Origin: Sphingomonas sp. 32-66-10
GTDB lineage: Bacteria > Pseudomonadota > Alphaproteobacteria > Sphingomonadales > Sphingomonadaceae
Length of the DNA stretch: 64,000 nt
Direction of reading: 5' to 3'
NCBI GenBank assembly: GCA_002280565.1
Contig: NCEF01000010.1
Coordinates: forward strand, 1-64,000
Part shown: positions 54,290 through 63,047 of the stretch, one piece after another
Layout of the letters: each line of letters begins with the position of its first letter
Numbering within the stretch: position 1 is the stretch's first letter
The notes under the pieces: generated by a model
What the model saw: the letters and a program-made list of their open reading frames with translations, nothing else
Databases searched by the model: none
Told to the model about the DNA's origin: nothing
Position numbers and translations under genes: made by a program

Positions 54290-54600
54290 GCCGCGGCCCC
54301 GATGCCGGCGTGCTGCTCGAACGCGCCCTTCTCCACCACGCCATTCAGCGCGGGATCGACCTGTCGATCGTCTCGGCGGGCTGGACCCGCTGGGCCAGCG
54401 CCACCTTTGCCGGGGCGCGGCACGACCTGCTTCTCGCCGCCACTCCCTCATCCGCGCTAGACGCCTGGATCGCCGACCTGCCCGACGCCGAGTTTGCACT
54501 GCATGGCCATCTGGTGGCCGACCTGACCGTGGAGTCGCGCACGCACATCGGCGATCGCCTCGATCTCAAGCTCGGGGTGCTGACGGTCGAAGAGCGGTGA
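54286..54600 (+). CDS. unrecognised soluble protein, second gene of the putative SOS operon
   Basis: A 104-residue protein (VLLERALLHHAIQRGIDLSIV...GWTRWASATFAGARHDLLLAA). It has balanced charge, no membrane segment and repeated Asp/Leu helices near the C-terminus (DLTVESRTHIGDRLDLKLGVLTVEE). ATG 54286 overlaps the previous stop (ATGA), so translation is coupled. I do not recognise a family; the operon context suggests a role linked to the S24 repressor. Confidence 0.7.
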   Translation: MSRGPDAGVLLERALLHHAIQRGIDLSIVSAGWTRWASATFAGARHDLLLAATPSSALDAWIADLPDAEFALHGHLVADLTVESRTHIGDRLDLKLGVLTVEER

Positions 54601-54610
54601 ACGCCGCGCC

Positions 54611-55525
54611 TCAGGCCCGCATCGCCATCCGGCGCAGTTCGGACAGCGCGTCCTCCAGCTTCTGCTTGGGGTCGGGCACGGGTGCGGGCGGGGGCGGCGC
54701 AAACTTGCCCAAGCCCTTTTCAAGTCGGTCGAGCAACGCCTGGACGCTCGCCTCGGTCTGCGGCGCGGCGATCGGCGTCGCTGGCTCCGGCGGCTGGGCA
54801 ACCGGCTCGTGCGCAGGGCGCACTGGCGGGGTCAGTTCGAACGTCTCGAATCGCTCGCCATCGTCAAAGATCGGCGCGCGCGCGGCACGGCGGCGCAGCG
54901 GGCGCACCGGCGGCGGCGGCACCTTCGGCACGGCGGGAATGGCATAGGGATCGAACGCCGCGAGCGGCTGGTCAAGATCGGCCGGCAACTCCTGCACCTC
55001 GGGCAGTGGCGCATGGATCGACCGCCCCTCGGACGGCGGCCCCATCGCGATCACCGGCTCGTCGGGCAGCGCGGCGTCGGACAGGTCGAGGATATCGGCC
55101 ACGCTCACCTCACGCGCCGCCGCCGGGGCGGGCTCGGCCACCGGCATCTCCAGATCGCTGGCCCGCAGCGGCACCCGGGGTCGCGCGTCGGGATGCGCAT
55201 CGGCGCGGCGCACGGTCGGGCGAGGTTCGCCCGCCGCCGCGTCAGCCAGGCGCGAATCGCTCCATGCGATCAGACCCGACAGTCCCATCCACGCAATCAG
55301 TGCGATCAGCCCGCCGACGAACAGTCCGATGCACAGCCGCGCGGTGGTGCCCAGCGGCGGCTCGGCCGCAGGCACGAACGCCGCGATCCCGCTGGCGAGC
55401 ACCATGTCCTCCAGCAGCGCGCCGGGCAGCACCAGGCTGGCCAGCACCGCGCACGCGCCCGCGCCACCAGCCAGCGCAAGCGCCACATTGGGGGTCAGAC
55501 GTTGAACGAGGGCGTACGCAACCAT
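54611..55525 (-). CDS. membrane protein with long acidic/Pro-rich cytosolic tail
   Basis: A 304-residue protein. Three hydrophobic segments in the first ~95 residues (LALAGGAGACAVLASLVLP, MVLASGIAAFVPA, LCIGLFVGGLIALIAWMGLSGLIA) are followed by a ~200-residue Pro/Ala/Glu-rich tail ending in a charged helix (TEASVQALLDRLEKGLGKF...EDALSELRRMAMRA). It overlaps the upstream glycosyltransferase gene by 31 bases, so the two are co-transcribed. No family is recognised. It may anchor or regulate the polysaccharide machinery. Confidence 0.75.
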   Translation of the reverse strand: MVAYALVQRLTPNVALALAGGAGACAVLASLVLPGALLEDMVLASGIAAFVPAAEPPLGTTARLCIGLFVGGLIALIAWMGLSGLIAWSDSRLADAAAGEPRPTVRRADAHPDARPRVPLRASDLEMPVAEPAPAAAREVSVADILDLSDAALPDEPVIAMGPPSEGRSIHAPLPEVQELPADLDQPLAAFDPYAIPAVPKVPPPPVRPLRRRAARAPIFDDGERFETFELTPPVRPAHEPVAQPPEPATPIAAPQTEASVQALLDRLEKGLGKFAPPPPAPVPDPKQKLEDALSELRRMAMRA

Positions 55526-56736
55526 TTGGATTCCCGTGATCGGGCGTCGATCAGTCTTTGGTAAACAGGTTCGTAGCGCGAAATGTTTGACGACCAGTTA
55601 CGCTCGGCCTCGACCCAGCGCCGCGCACGTTGCTTCTGCGCGTCCCAGCCGGAGCGGTCGGCGAATACACCCGCCACCGCATCCGCCAGCGCGACCGGGT
55701 TATCGGCCGGGAACAACGTCCCCGTATCGCCATGCCGGATCAGTTCACGATGTCCGCCGACATCGGACGCGGCGACCAGTCGGTGTTGCGCCATCGCCTC
55801 GATCGGCTTGAGTGGCGTCACCAGATCGGTCAGCCGCATATGTTTGCGCGGGTACACCAGCAAATCGATCAGCGAATAATAACGCTCGACCTGCTCATGC
55901 GGCACGCGCCCGACAAAGTGGATCGCATGCGCCGCGCTCGACGCCGCCGCCTGCGCGCGCAGCGCCTGTTCCATCGGCCCGCCGCCGACCATCACCAGCC
56001 GCGCCTTGGGCCGCTGCACTAGCAATGCCGGCATCGCCGCAATCAGGTCGTCCAGCCCTTCATAGTCATAGAAGCTGCCGATGAACCCGATCGTGTCGGC
56101 CCCATCCAGCCCCAGCTGCGCCGCCAGCGCGTTGTCGCGCGGCACTGGATCGCCGAACAGATGCAGGTCGACGCCATTGGGCGACACCATGATCTTGCCC
56201 GCATCGATCCCGCGCGCGATCAGGTCGCGCTTCAGCCCTTCGCAGATCACCGCCACGCCATCCACGCGCCGCGCGGCCCAGGTCTCCAGCCCGCGGATCG
56301 CGCGATATTTCGCCGACCCCTCGGTCCCGGTACCGTTGCCGACCGCCGCATCCTCCCAGAAAGCGCGAATCTCGTAGAGCAGCGGAATCCCGTACCGTTT
56401 CGCCGCACGCATCGCGGCCAGCGGGTCGATCACCGGCGAGTGCGCGTGCAGGATATCGGGCCGAAACCGCTCGACCACCTCCCCGATCCGCCGCGCGAAC
56501 GCCGCGATCTCGGCCAGCTCGCCGACGACCGGCGGCAAGCGCCGCATCTGCTTTGTCCGGTGAAAGTCGATACCGTCGAGCGTCTCGAACGGCGAATCGC
56601 CCGTGTGATAGCGCGGCCCGGTCACCCCGGCGACGGTCCAGCCGCGCTCCATCTGCGCCTTCAAAATCGCGCGCGTGCGAAAGGTGTAGCCGCTGTGCAG
56701 CGGCAGCGAATGATCAAGGACGTGCAGAATCCGCAT
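55495..56736 (-). CDS. exosortase A-associated family 4-type glycosyltransferase
   Basis: A 413-residue GT-B transferase of the kind linked to exosortase A/PEP-CTERM loci (Daro_2409 type). The N-terminal MRILHVLDHSLPLHSGYTFRTRAIL matches this subfamily strongly. Then come HAHSPVIDPL, a nucleotide-site GFIGSFYDYEGLD and VPHEQVERYYSLIDLLVYPR, and the E-rich loop TPLKPIEAMAQ. ATG 56736. It would add a sugar during exopolysaccharide or repeat-unit assembly. The other locus genes lie on the opposite strand, divergently transcribed. Confidence 0.92.
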   Translation of the reverse strand: MRILHVLDHSLPLHSGYTFRTRAILKAQMERGWTVAGVTGPRYHTGDSPFETLDGIDFHRTKQMRRLPPVVGELAEIAAFARRIGEVVERFRPDILHAHSPVIDPLAAMRAAKRYGIPLLYEIRAFWEDAAVGNGTGTEGSAKYRAIRGLETWAARRVDGVAVICEGLKRDLIARGIDAGKIMVSPNGVDLHLFGDPVPRDNALAAQLGLDGADTIGFIGSFYDYEGLDDLIAAMPALLVQRPKARLVMVGGGPMEQALRAQAAASSAAHAIHFVGRVPHEQVERYYSLIDLLVYPRKHMRLTDLVTPLKPIEAMAQHRLVAASDVGGHRELIRHGDTGTLFPADNPVALADAVAGVFADRSGWDAQKQRARRWVEAERNWSSNISRYEPVYQRLIDARSRESKWLRTPSFNV

Positions 56737-56801
56737 GGCTAGTCCTTGCCACGCGATCACTTAACGGCCCGTCAACCGGAAGCGGATATGGCAATCCCGC
56801 G

Positions 56802-56948
56802 ATGATCGACACGCTGGTTCTTGCTCTCACTCACGGGCTGTTGCTCGTCGTCGCCTGGCGTCTGGTGAACAGCCCCGCCGTCGATGACGACAGCCTCGAC
56901 GGCAAGCCGCCGCCGCCCAAGCGTGGCTGGAAACGCCCCGGTGCGTGA
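56802..56948 (+). CDS. tiny single-span membrane protein
   Basis: A 48-residue protein: MIDTLVLALTHGLLLVVAWRLV is a membrane helix, followed by a hydrophilic Asp/Pro/Lys-rich tail. ATG 56802 with GGAAGCGG upstream; an earlier ATG (56788) meets a stop after five codons. Its end overlaps the next gene's GTG by 8 bases, so it belongs with the ligase/polymerase gene. No function is assigned; it may be an accessory subunit. Confidence 0.65.
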   Translation: MIDTLVLALTHGLLLVVAWRLVNSPAVDDDSLDGKPPPPKRGWKRPGA

Positions 56949-58305
56949 TCTCGCCTTCATCGCATTCCTGGGAGCCATCTTCGCGCTCGGCCTGCGCCGG
57001 CCGTTCCTGTTCGTGCTCGCCTATGTCTATATCGACATCGTCTCGCCCCAGCGGATGAGCTATTTCCTGCTCAACGCCTTCCCGATTTCGGCGATGGCGG
57101 TGGGCTTTGCGGTGCTGTCCTGGGCGGCGATGGACGACAAGCGCGACATGCGCGTCGCCCCGCGTCAGGGGCTGATGCTCGCCTTGCTCGGCTGGTGCTA
57201 TTACACCACGATCAACGCCGATTTCCCGATCGACGCGGCGTATAAATGGGACTGGGTGTGGAAGGCGCTGGCCTTTGCCATCTTCCTTCCGCTCACCCTG
57301 CGCACAAGGCTGCGGATCGAGGCGCTGCTGCTGTTCATGCTGCTCTCGGTCGCGACCATCATCATCGCGGGCGGGCTCAAGACCGCGCTCGGCGGCGGCG
57401 GCTATGGCCAGCTCAAGCTGATCGTCGACAATAATAGCGGCCTGTTCGAAGGCAGCATCATTTCCGCGGTATCGATCTGCCTGATCCCGCTGATCCTGTG
57501 GTTCACGAAGTACGGCACGATCTTCCCGCCCGATTGGCGGGTAAAGGCGTTCGGCTGTGCCCTGATCTTCGCCTGCCTGCTGATGCCGGTGGGGACACAG
57601 GCGCGCACCGGGCTGCTGTGCATCGGCCTGCTCGCCGTGCTGATGCTGCGCGACGTCAAGCGGCGCATCCTCTATGTCGCCGGCGCAGGTTTCCTCGCCG
57701 TCGCGTCGGTGCCGTTCCTGCCCGCCAGCTTCACCGAGCGGATGGGGACCATCTCGACCTATCAGTCCGACGCCAGCGCCTCGACCCGGATCGAGGTGTG
57801 GAAATGGACCTGGGAATACGTCAAGACCCACCCGATGGGCGGCGGGTTCGAAGCCTATCGCCAGAACGAAATCAAATACGACAAGATCGAGATCGTCGGC
57901 GAAGGTGCCAGCCGCACCGTCGTGCGCACGCCCGAAATCGACAAGTCGCGCGCCTATCACTCGGCCTTTTTCGAAATGCTCGGTGAACAGGGCTGGCCCG
58001 GCTTCATCCTGTGGCTGATGATCCATTTGGGCGGCATCTTGCGGATGGAGGTGCTGCGCCGCCGCTACCGCGACGTGTCCCCGGACAAGGCGTGGATCGC
58101 CCCGCTCGCCACCGCGCTTCAGCACGGGCACATCATCTATCTGTTCGGGTCGCTGTTCGTCGGCATCGCGCTCAACCCGTTCGTGTACATGCTGGTCGGC
58201 GCGCAGATCGGGCTGGACACCTATCTCGCGCGCAAGCGGGCGGAGGAAGGCATCCGCCCGATGGGCAAGCGGCGCGACACTTCGCCCGCGCCTGTAGCGG
58301 CATGA
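56941..58305 (+). CDS. O-antigen ligase/polymerase-like membrane protein (exosortase A-associated)
   Basis: A 454-residue polytopic inner-membrane protein with ~10-11 hydrophobic segments. It resembles the putative O-glycosylation ligase of exosortase A systems: MRDLAFIAFLGAIFALGLRRPFLFVLAYVYIDIVSPQRMSYFLL near the N-terminus, a large periplasmic loop with YQSDASASTRIEVWKWTWEYVKTHPMGGGFEAYR (Wzy/WaaL-type loop), and an AYHSAFFEMLGEQGWPGFILW C-terminal part. It would polymerise or attach oligosaccharides on the periplasmic side. GTG 56941 overlaps the small upstream gene. Confidence 0.88.
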   Translation: MRDLAFIAFLGAIFALGLRRPFLFVLAYVYIDIVSPQRMSYFLLNAFPISAMAVGFAVLSWAAMDDKRDMRVAPRQGLMLALLGWCYYTTINADFPIDAAYKWDWVWKALAFAIFLPLTLRTRLRIEALLLFMLLSVATIIIAGGLKTALGGGGYGQLKLIVDNNSGLFEGSIISAVSICLIPLILWFTKYGTIFPPDWRVKAFGCALIFACLLMPVGTQARTGLLCIGLLAVLMLRDVKRRILYVAGAGFLAVASVPFLPASFTERMGTISTYQSDASASTRIEVWKWTWEYVKTHPMGGGFEAYRQNEIKYDKIEIVGEGASRTVVRTPEIDKSRAYHSAFFEMLGEQGWPGFILWLMIHLGGILRMEVLRRRYRDVSPDKAWIAPLATALQHGHIIYLFGSLFVGIALNPFVYMLVGAQIGLDTYLARKRAEEGIRPMGKRRDTSPAPVAA

Positions 58306-58322
58306 TCGGTTAGGACGCGACC

Positions 58323-60068
58323 ATGGCCAGCTTGTTTCTTGTCCGGAACGATGATCCGCGCTTCGCCGAGACCGCGCTCGTCGAGGCGCGCGCGGTGCTC
58401 TCGGAACAGGGATTTCCAGAGCCTGTCGAAACGTCACTCCCCGGCTGGACCCTGCTCCATGCCGGCCACATCATCGCTGGCCCACAGTCGCTGCTCCAGC
58501 GCGGATACGACCTTGTCGCGGTCGCCGGAACGCTGGTCGCCGATGGCAAGATGGGCGAACCCGCGCTCGCCGCGTTGCTCGACATGGACCCGCTCGCGCT
58601 CGACTGGGACCGGCTCGGTGGCCAGTTCGTCGCTTTGGTCCGCCGCAATGGCCGCAGCTTCCTGTTCGGCGACTATTTCTCGGCCTTCCAGCTGTTCCAC
58701 GACACCGACGACCGAGTTTTCGCCACCACCTTCCTCGCCGTCGCACGCGCGCTCCCGCGCCTCAGCTTCGACGCGCAGGGGGTGTATGAGCTCGTCTTCA
58801 ACGTCATGCCGGTCGGCGACGATACAGTCTTCGAACAGCTCAAGACCCTCTCGCCGAACGCCGTCGTCGAGCTGACCGCGACCGGCACCGTCCGTCACGG
58901 CATCGCCAAGCCGCTGCCCGCTACGCCCAGCAACGAGGCCCTGCCCGACCGCATCGCCCGCCACCGCGACCGGCTGCTCACCATTGTCGGCGCGCATGTC
59001 GATGCGCTCGGCGGAAATGTCCGCGCGCCGCTGTCGGGCGGGCTCGACTCGCGCCTCGTCCTCGCCGCGTTGCGCGCCCGTGGCTGCGACCCGCATATCT
59101 ATGTCTATGGCGTACCGGGCGACGAAGATGTCGTGATCGCTCAGCACATCGGCGCCGAACTCGGCTTCCCGATCGAATGGCTCGACAAGGAAGACGGCGT
59201 CGTCCCACCCGATGCCTTTGCCGATCTGGTCGACCGCAATTTCCGCCAATATGATGGGCTTCCGACGTTCGGGAACATCTTCGACAACGGCACCAACGGC
59301 GCGGCCCAGCTCGCCCGCCACGCCGATGGCGCGCTCGCCGTGTCGGGCGGGTGCGGTGAGATCTACCGCAACTTCTTCTACCTCCCCGACCGCCGCTTCA
59401 CCGCGCACGACATTGCGCAGACCTTTTTCGCGCGCTTCACCCCGGCCGACGCCACCGACCGCTTCGACCCGCGCGGGTTCATCGACGCGATTGCGGACAA
59501 GATCGCCGCATCGCTCGCCCCGCCCGGCGCGACCGGCAAGCTCGCGCGGAACCGCGTCGAGCAGATCTACCCGCGCATCCGCTGCCGCGCGCTGTTCGGC
59601 CGCGAGATCAGCCTTGAGGCGCGGTTCAGTCCGTATCTCATGCCCTTCCTCGACCACCGCGTCGTGGCCGAAGCGATGACGCTGCCGATGCCGCTCAAAT
59701 ATGCCGGGCGGTTCGAGGCGGCGTTGCTCAACGCGATCGACCCGGTGCTCGCCGCCCAGCCCTCGGCCTATGGCCATGATTTTGCCGGGCCGCCCAATCT
59801 GGCGCATCGCCGCACCGAATGGCTCACCCGCATCCGCCCGGTCTGGCTCCGCCGCCACACCTATGCGCTGCGCCGCCGCCTCGGCGCGATGGGTGACGAG
59901 CATGGCGGCGCGCTGACGCCGGACTATATGGGCCGGGTGATCGACCTCGATTTCCCCGCGATGCGCCGCTTCTTCAACCCATCCGCGATCAACGACAGCG
60001 CGGTGTGGCGCCGCATCGCCAACCTCGAATATCTCGCGGCACGGCTTGGGTCGCGCGTGGTCGGGTGA
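58323..60068 (+). CDS. asparagine-synthase-like protein without glutaminase Cys (exosortase-associated)
   Basis: A 581-residue AsnB-like protein. The C-terminal ATP pyrophosphatase domain has PLSGGLDSRLVLAAL and the later segment VYGVPGDEDV. The N-terminal Ntn-like domain is divergent and starts Met-Ala-Ser, so the catalytic Cys2 required for glutamine hydrolysis is absent. Homologues in exosortase A loci are thought to amidate sugars. Ammonia may come directly from solution or another subunit, or the protein may do a different adenylation. It begins 17 bases after the ligase/polymerase gene. Confidence 0.88.
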   Translation: MASLFLVRNDDPRFAETALVEARAVLSEQGFPEPVETSLPGWTLLHAGHIIAGPQSLLQRGYDLVAVAGTLVADGKMGEPALAALLDMDPLALDWDRLGGQFVALVRRNGRSFLFGDYFSAFQLFHDTDDRVFATTFLAVARALPRLSFDAQGVYELVFNVMPVGDDTVFEQLKTLSPNAVVELTATGTVRHGIAKPLPATPSNEALPDRIARHRDRLLTIVGAHVDALGGNVRAPLSGGLDSRLVLAALRARGCDPHIYVYGVPGDEDVVIAQHIGAELGFPIEWLDKEDGVVPPDAFADLVDRNFRQYDGLPTFGNIFDNGTNGAAQLARHADGALAVSGGCGEIYRNFFYLPDRRFTAHDIAQTFFARFTPADATDRFDPRGFIDAIADKIAASLAPPGATGKLARNRVEQIYPRIRCRALFGREISLEARFSPYLMPFLDHRVVAEAMTLPMPLKYAGRFEAALLNAIDPVLAAQPSAYGHDFAGPPNLAHRRTEWLTRIRPVWLRRHTYALRRRLGAMGDEHGGALTPDYMGRVIDLDFPAMRRFFNPSAINDSAVWRRIANLEYLAARLGSRVVG

Positions 60069-60075
60069 TGTCCAT

Positions 60076-60101
60076 AATCCTCCCCCGCCAGGGGGAGGAT
60101 T
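60076..60101. repeat. palindromic intergenic repeat (GGGGAGGA family, copy 7)
   Basis: A perfect 11-bp inverted repeat, AATCCTCCCCC (60076-60086) with GGGGGAGGATT (60091-60101) and a 4-base loop. It is positioned between the converging ends of the AsnB-like and GST genes, so it may be a bidirectional terminator. Confidence 0.88.
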
Positions 60102-60110
60102 AACCCACTC

Positions 60111-60737
60111 TCACCCCTCCGCCGGTGCCGGCATCAGTGCATCGTCCAGCGCATTCGCCCGCTGCGCGGCTTCGCGCGCCTGCACCCGTTCGACGAACGC
60201 CACGAAGGAGTCGCGCTTGGGGATCGTCCCGAACTGGGTGCCCCAACTCAGATGGGCCCCGACATACAGGTCGGCCGCGGTGAAGTGATCCGCCGCCAGC
60301 CAACCGCCGCCCACCGCGCTCACCGCCGCATCCAGCGTATCGATCGTTCGGTCATAATTGCCAAAGCCGAGCATGCCCTGTTTCTGCGGATCGTCGCCGA
60401 CATCCCAGCCCATCGACCGGCTAATCACCGCCTGTTCCAGCGGCCCCGCCGCAAAAAACAGCCAGCGATAATAGGCTCCGCGCGCCTCCACCGGCGGCGC
60501 CAGCCTGGCCGCCGGGAACGCGTCGGCCAGATAGGCGCAGATCGCGGCGCATTCGGTGACCACCACGCCATCATGCACGATCGCCGGCACCTTCCCCATC
60601 GCGTTCACCGCCAGGAATTCGGGCGAGCGCGGGCCATATTCGATGACGACCGTATCATATTCGGCACCCGCTTCCTCGAGCGCCCAGCGCGCGATCCGTC
60701 CGCGCGACATCGGGTTGGTATAGAGCGTCAGCGTCAT
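60111..60737 (-). CDS. glutathione S-transferase family protein
   Basis: A 208-residue GST-like protein. The N-terminal thioredoxin fold begins MTLTLYTNPMSRGRIARWALEEAG, with SRGR at the usual GSH-site position. AMGKVPAIVHDGVVVTECAAICAYLAD holds the cis-Pro and the T/S-E-x-xAI motif. The helical C-terminal domain follows (WLFFAAGPLEQAV). ATG 60737 has GGAGGG upstream. It probably detoxifies or reduces electrophiles. It is convergent with the AsnB-like gene and upstream of the dienelactone hydrolase. Confidence 0.92.
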   Translation of the reverse strand: MTLTLYTNPMSRGRIARWALEEAGAEYDTVVIEYGPRSPEFLAVNAMGKVPAIVHDGVVVTECAAICAYLADAFPAARLAPPVEARGAYYRWLFFAAGPLEQAVISRSMGWDVGDDPQKQGMLGFGNYDRTIDTLDAAVSAVGGGWLAADHFTAADLYVGAHLSWGTQFGTIPKRDSFVAFVERVQAREAAQRANALDDALMPAPAEG

Positions 60738-60804
60738 CGTCTTCCCTCCGAGTCGAGTGAGAACAAAATAGGAACGCTTTTGCGCCATCGGTCAAGCGCA
60801 AAGT

Positions 60805-60829
60805 AATCCTCCTCCGCAAAGGGGAGGAT
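60805..60829. repeat. palindromic intergenic repeat (GGGGAGGA family, copy 8, degenerate)
   Basis: AATCCTCCTCC with GGGGAGGATC, loop GCAAA, one mismatch. It is located between the GST start and the dienelactone hydrolase stop. Confidence 0.75.
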
Positions 60830-60835
60830 CACCAA

Positions 60836-61696
60836 TCAAAGCGCCTTGAACGTCTCCAGCAACCGCGCCCACGCCTTTTCCGCCTGCACCTGATCGTACA
60901 CCTGGCTATCGGGCGGGCACCATCCGTGATTCGCGGGATAGACCTCGACCTCGGCGGCCAGCCCGGCACTGGCATAGGCCGCGCGCACTAGCTCCTTCTC
61001 GTTCGGGTTGCGCTTGTCGTCATTCTCGGCGACCGCGAACAGGAACCGCGCCTTCATCTTGGGCACCAGCAGATGTGGGCTGTCCGGCTTGTCGGTGGCA
61101 AGGCCCCCGCCATGGAACGACCCGCCCGCCTTGACCCGCTCGGGCAGCGCGGCTGCGGTGCGCATCGTGAACGGGCCGCCCATGCAATATCCGGTGGTGC
61201 CGACCCCGCGCTTCTTGTCCACCGCGCGCTGCCCGTCGAGCCACGCCACTGCGGCGGTTGCGTCGCGCACCACGGCATCGGGGGTCAACAGCGCCCGCCA
61301 CGGCCCGATCTTCTCGCGCACGCTGGGCGTCGCATAGCTTTCGCCCGGTTGCAGGAACCGCCCCTTCACCGACCGGTAGAACGGATTGATCGTCAGCACC
61401 GCAAAGCCCGATTGCGCCAGCCGCTCGCCCATCTGGCGGAATGCGGGGCGCAGGCCCATCACGTCGGGCCACACCAGCACCGCCGGGTGCCGGCCCTTGT
61501 TCGGCGCGGCATAATAGCCATCGGCGGTCCCGTCGGGGGTCTTGAACGTCACGTCGGTGGATTGAATGCCCATCGCATTGGCGGGGGTCGGCAACAGCGC
61601 CATCAGTCCCGCAGCACCCGCCGCCGCGCCGAATTCGCGCCGGCTCATGCCCTTGATCAGCTGCTCATTGTCGGCGTTGGTCAGATCGTCGCACAT
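60836..61696 (-). CDS. dienelactone hydrolase family protein (TAT-exported)
   Basis: A 286-residue alpha/beta hydrolase of the DLH family. A twin-arginine signal is present: SRREFGAAAGAAGLMALLPTPANA. The mature part has the DLH triad: Cys in GTTGYCMGGPF, Asp in VAENDD and His in YPANHGWC. ATG 61696 with GGAG upstream; the prior Met is inside the repeat. It probably hydrolyses dienelactones or related esters in the periplasm. Two family members are known to handle aromatic catabolites, but no such pathway genes are adjacent. Confidence 0.9.
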   Translation of the reverse strand: MCDDLTNADNEQLIKGMSRREFGAAAGAAGLMALLPTPANAMGIQSTDVTFKTPDGTADGYYAAPNKGRHPAVLVWPDVMGLRPAFRQMGERLAQSGFAVLTINPFYRSVKGRFLQPGESYATPSVREKIGPWRALLTPDAVVRDATAAVAWLDGQRAVDKKRGVGTTGYCMGGPFTMRTAAALPERVKAGGSFHGGGLATDKPDSPHLLVPKMKARFLFAVAENDDKRNPNEKELVRAAYASAGLAAEVEVYPANHGWCPPDSQVYDQVQAEKAWARLLETFKAL

Positions 61697-61773
61697 CGCA
61701 TCGCTCTCCAGATTCGCTTCCCGGCGGCGCGACGCTAGCTTAGCTCGGGTTTCAGTTACACTGAAACGTGCGG

Positions 61774-61870
61774 CACCGGCCCGCTCCCCCACCCGGCCAC
61801 CCAACGACAGTGTATTCTATGGGTGGCCGGGTGGGGGAGCGGGCCGGTGCGGCTTCGGCGCAGCCGAACT
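61774..61870. repeat. 30-bp-arm inverted repeat with second hairpin (GGGTGGCCGGGTG family, copy 2)
   Basis: Perfect 30-base arms at 61774-61803 and 61820-61849, then a second hairpin at 61852-61867 (TTCGGC-GC-AGCCGAA type). It is nearly the same as the element at 31626-31724; the stem of the second hairpin differs but stays paired. It sits 78 bases upstream of the DLH start and ends at the stop codon of the MBL gene. Confidence 0.9.
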
Positions 61871-62967
61871 TAAACGGTCCCCCGATACCACCATACGCCG
61901 TCGCGCACCTCGCGCAGCGCGCGTCCCTCGACCTCCAGCCGCCGCAGATGCGCCAGCGTCTCGCCGGTCGCCAGCCCCAGCATGTCGCCGGTAATCGTCC
62001 GCCGGAACATCCGTCCGAAACAATCCACCGCACGGCGCGGCTCGAACAGATGCTCGGCGAGGATATCGAGCCGCTTGCGATGCTCGTCGCGCAGTGCCGC
62101 CAGCCGCACATGCAGCCCGGTGAAGGGCGCGCCATGCGCCGGGAGCACCAGCAGGTCGTCGGGCAGTTGCAGCAGCTTCTCGATCGAGGCCAGCCATTCG
62201 CCCAGCGGATCGGCCTCCGGCTCGCTCACGCCCAGCGAGACGTTGGAGCTGATGCGCGGCAGCACCTGATCCCCCGCGATCAGCACGCCGTCGCGCGCGT
62301 TCCACAAACACGCATGTTCCGGGCAATGCCCCGATCCCACCACCACCCGCCAGATCGCGTCGCCGATCGCGATGTCCTCGCCATCGACGATCCGGCGATA
62401 GCCCAGCGGCAGCGGCGCAACCATCCGGCGAAACTGGCCAAATCCCTTGGCACGCGCTGCCGCAACCTGTTCCTCGTCCCACCCGGCCGCGCGCCAGAAG
62501 GCGATTTGCTCGTCGGGCACCGCATCGCGCACATCGGCGGTCAACAGCCGCCCCATCAGCCACTCGCCGCGCGTCATCCAGATCGCGGCGTCGAACTTGC
62601 GCCCCAGCCATCCGGCAAGGCCAATATGGTCGGGATGGAAATGCGTGCAGATCACCCGTCCCGGCGGCGCGGACGCCAGCGGCTCTGCACCGAACAGCGC
62701 GCGCCACGCCTCGACCGATGGCGGCACGTTTAGCCCGCTATCGACGATCGTCGTCGCATCGCCATCGGCGACCAGCCAGCAATTGATATGGTCGAGCGGC
62801 CCCGCCATCGGGATGCGGACCCAATGCACGCCGGGCGCGACCGCAATCGCCTCCCCCACCGCCGGGGTGCGCTCGCCCAAAGGATAGGTCAGCCCGCGAT
62901 GACTGGTCGCGACAAAGCTCTCGTCCTGGGTCAGCGAGATGTCGGGGGAGATCGCCGGTTCAGCCAT
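61870..62967 (-). CDS. metallo-beta-lactamase fold hydrolase
   Basis: A 365-residue MBL-fold protein. The dinuclear zinc motif is THFHPDHIG (HxHxDH), with later GSGHCPEHA and a GDQVLP Asp. The fold core ends ~residue 270, and the C-terminal ~95 residues form a helical extension with HxxxR motifs typical of the glyoxalase II-like/winged-helix MBL group. ATG 62967. The substrate is unknown. It precedes the DLH gene and is separated by the palindromic repeat. Confidence 0.9.
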   Translation of the reverse strand: MAEPAISPDISLTQDESFVATSHRGLTYPLGERTPAVGEAIAVAPGVHWVRIPMAGPLDHINCWLVADGDATTIVDSGLNVPPSVEAWRALFGAEPLASAPPGRVICTHFHPDHIGLAGWLGRKFDAAIWMTRGEWLMGRLLTADVRDAVPDEQIAFWRAAGWDEEQVAAARAKGFGQFRRMVAPLPLGYRRIVDGEDIAIGDAIWRVVVGSGHCPEHACLWNARDGVLIAGDQVLPRISSNVSLGVSEPEADPLGEWLASIEKLLQLPDDLLVLPAHGAPFTGLHVRLAALRDEHRKRLDILAEHLFEPRRAVDCFGRMFRRTITGDMLGLATGETLAHLRRLEVEGRALREVRDGVWWYRGTV

Positions 62968-62977
62968 ACCGGAAACA

Positions 62978-63019
62978 GTGACGGCGCGGGACCCGCTTGT
63001 CGAGTCCGCGCGCCGTCAC
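62978..63019. repeat. 11-bp inverted repeat with 20-base loop
   Basis: GTGACGGCGCG (62978-62988) pairs with CGCGCCGTCAC (63009-63019). It is positioned between the trcR stop and the MBL start, both on minus. It may be a leader structure of the MBL gene or a processing site, but it is not followed by a T run. Confidence 0.6.
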
Positions 63020-63047
63020 GATACCGTAAAAACGAAAAAGCAGCCGA

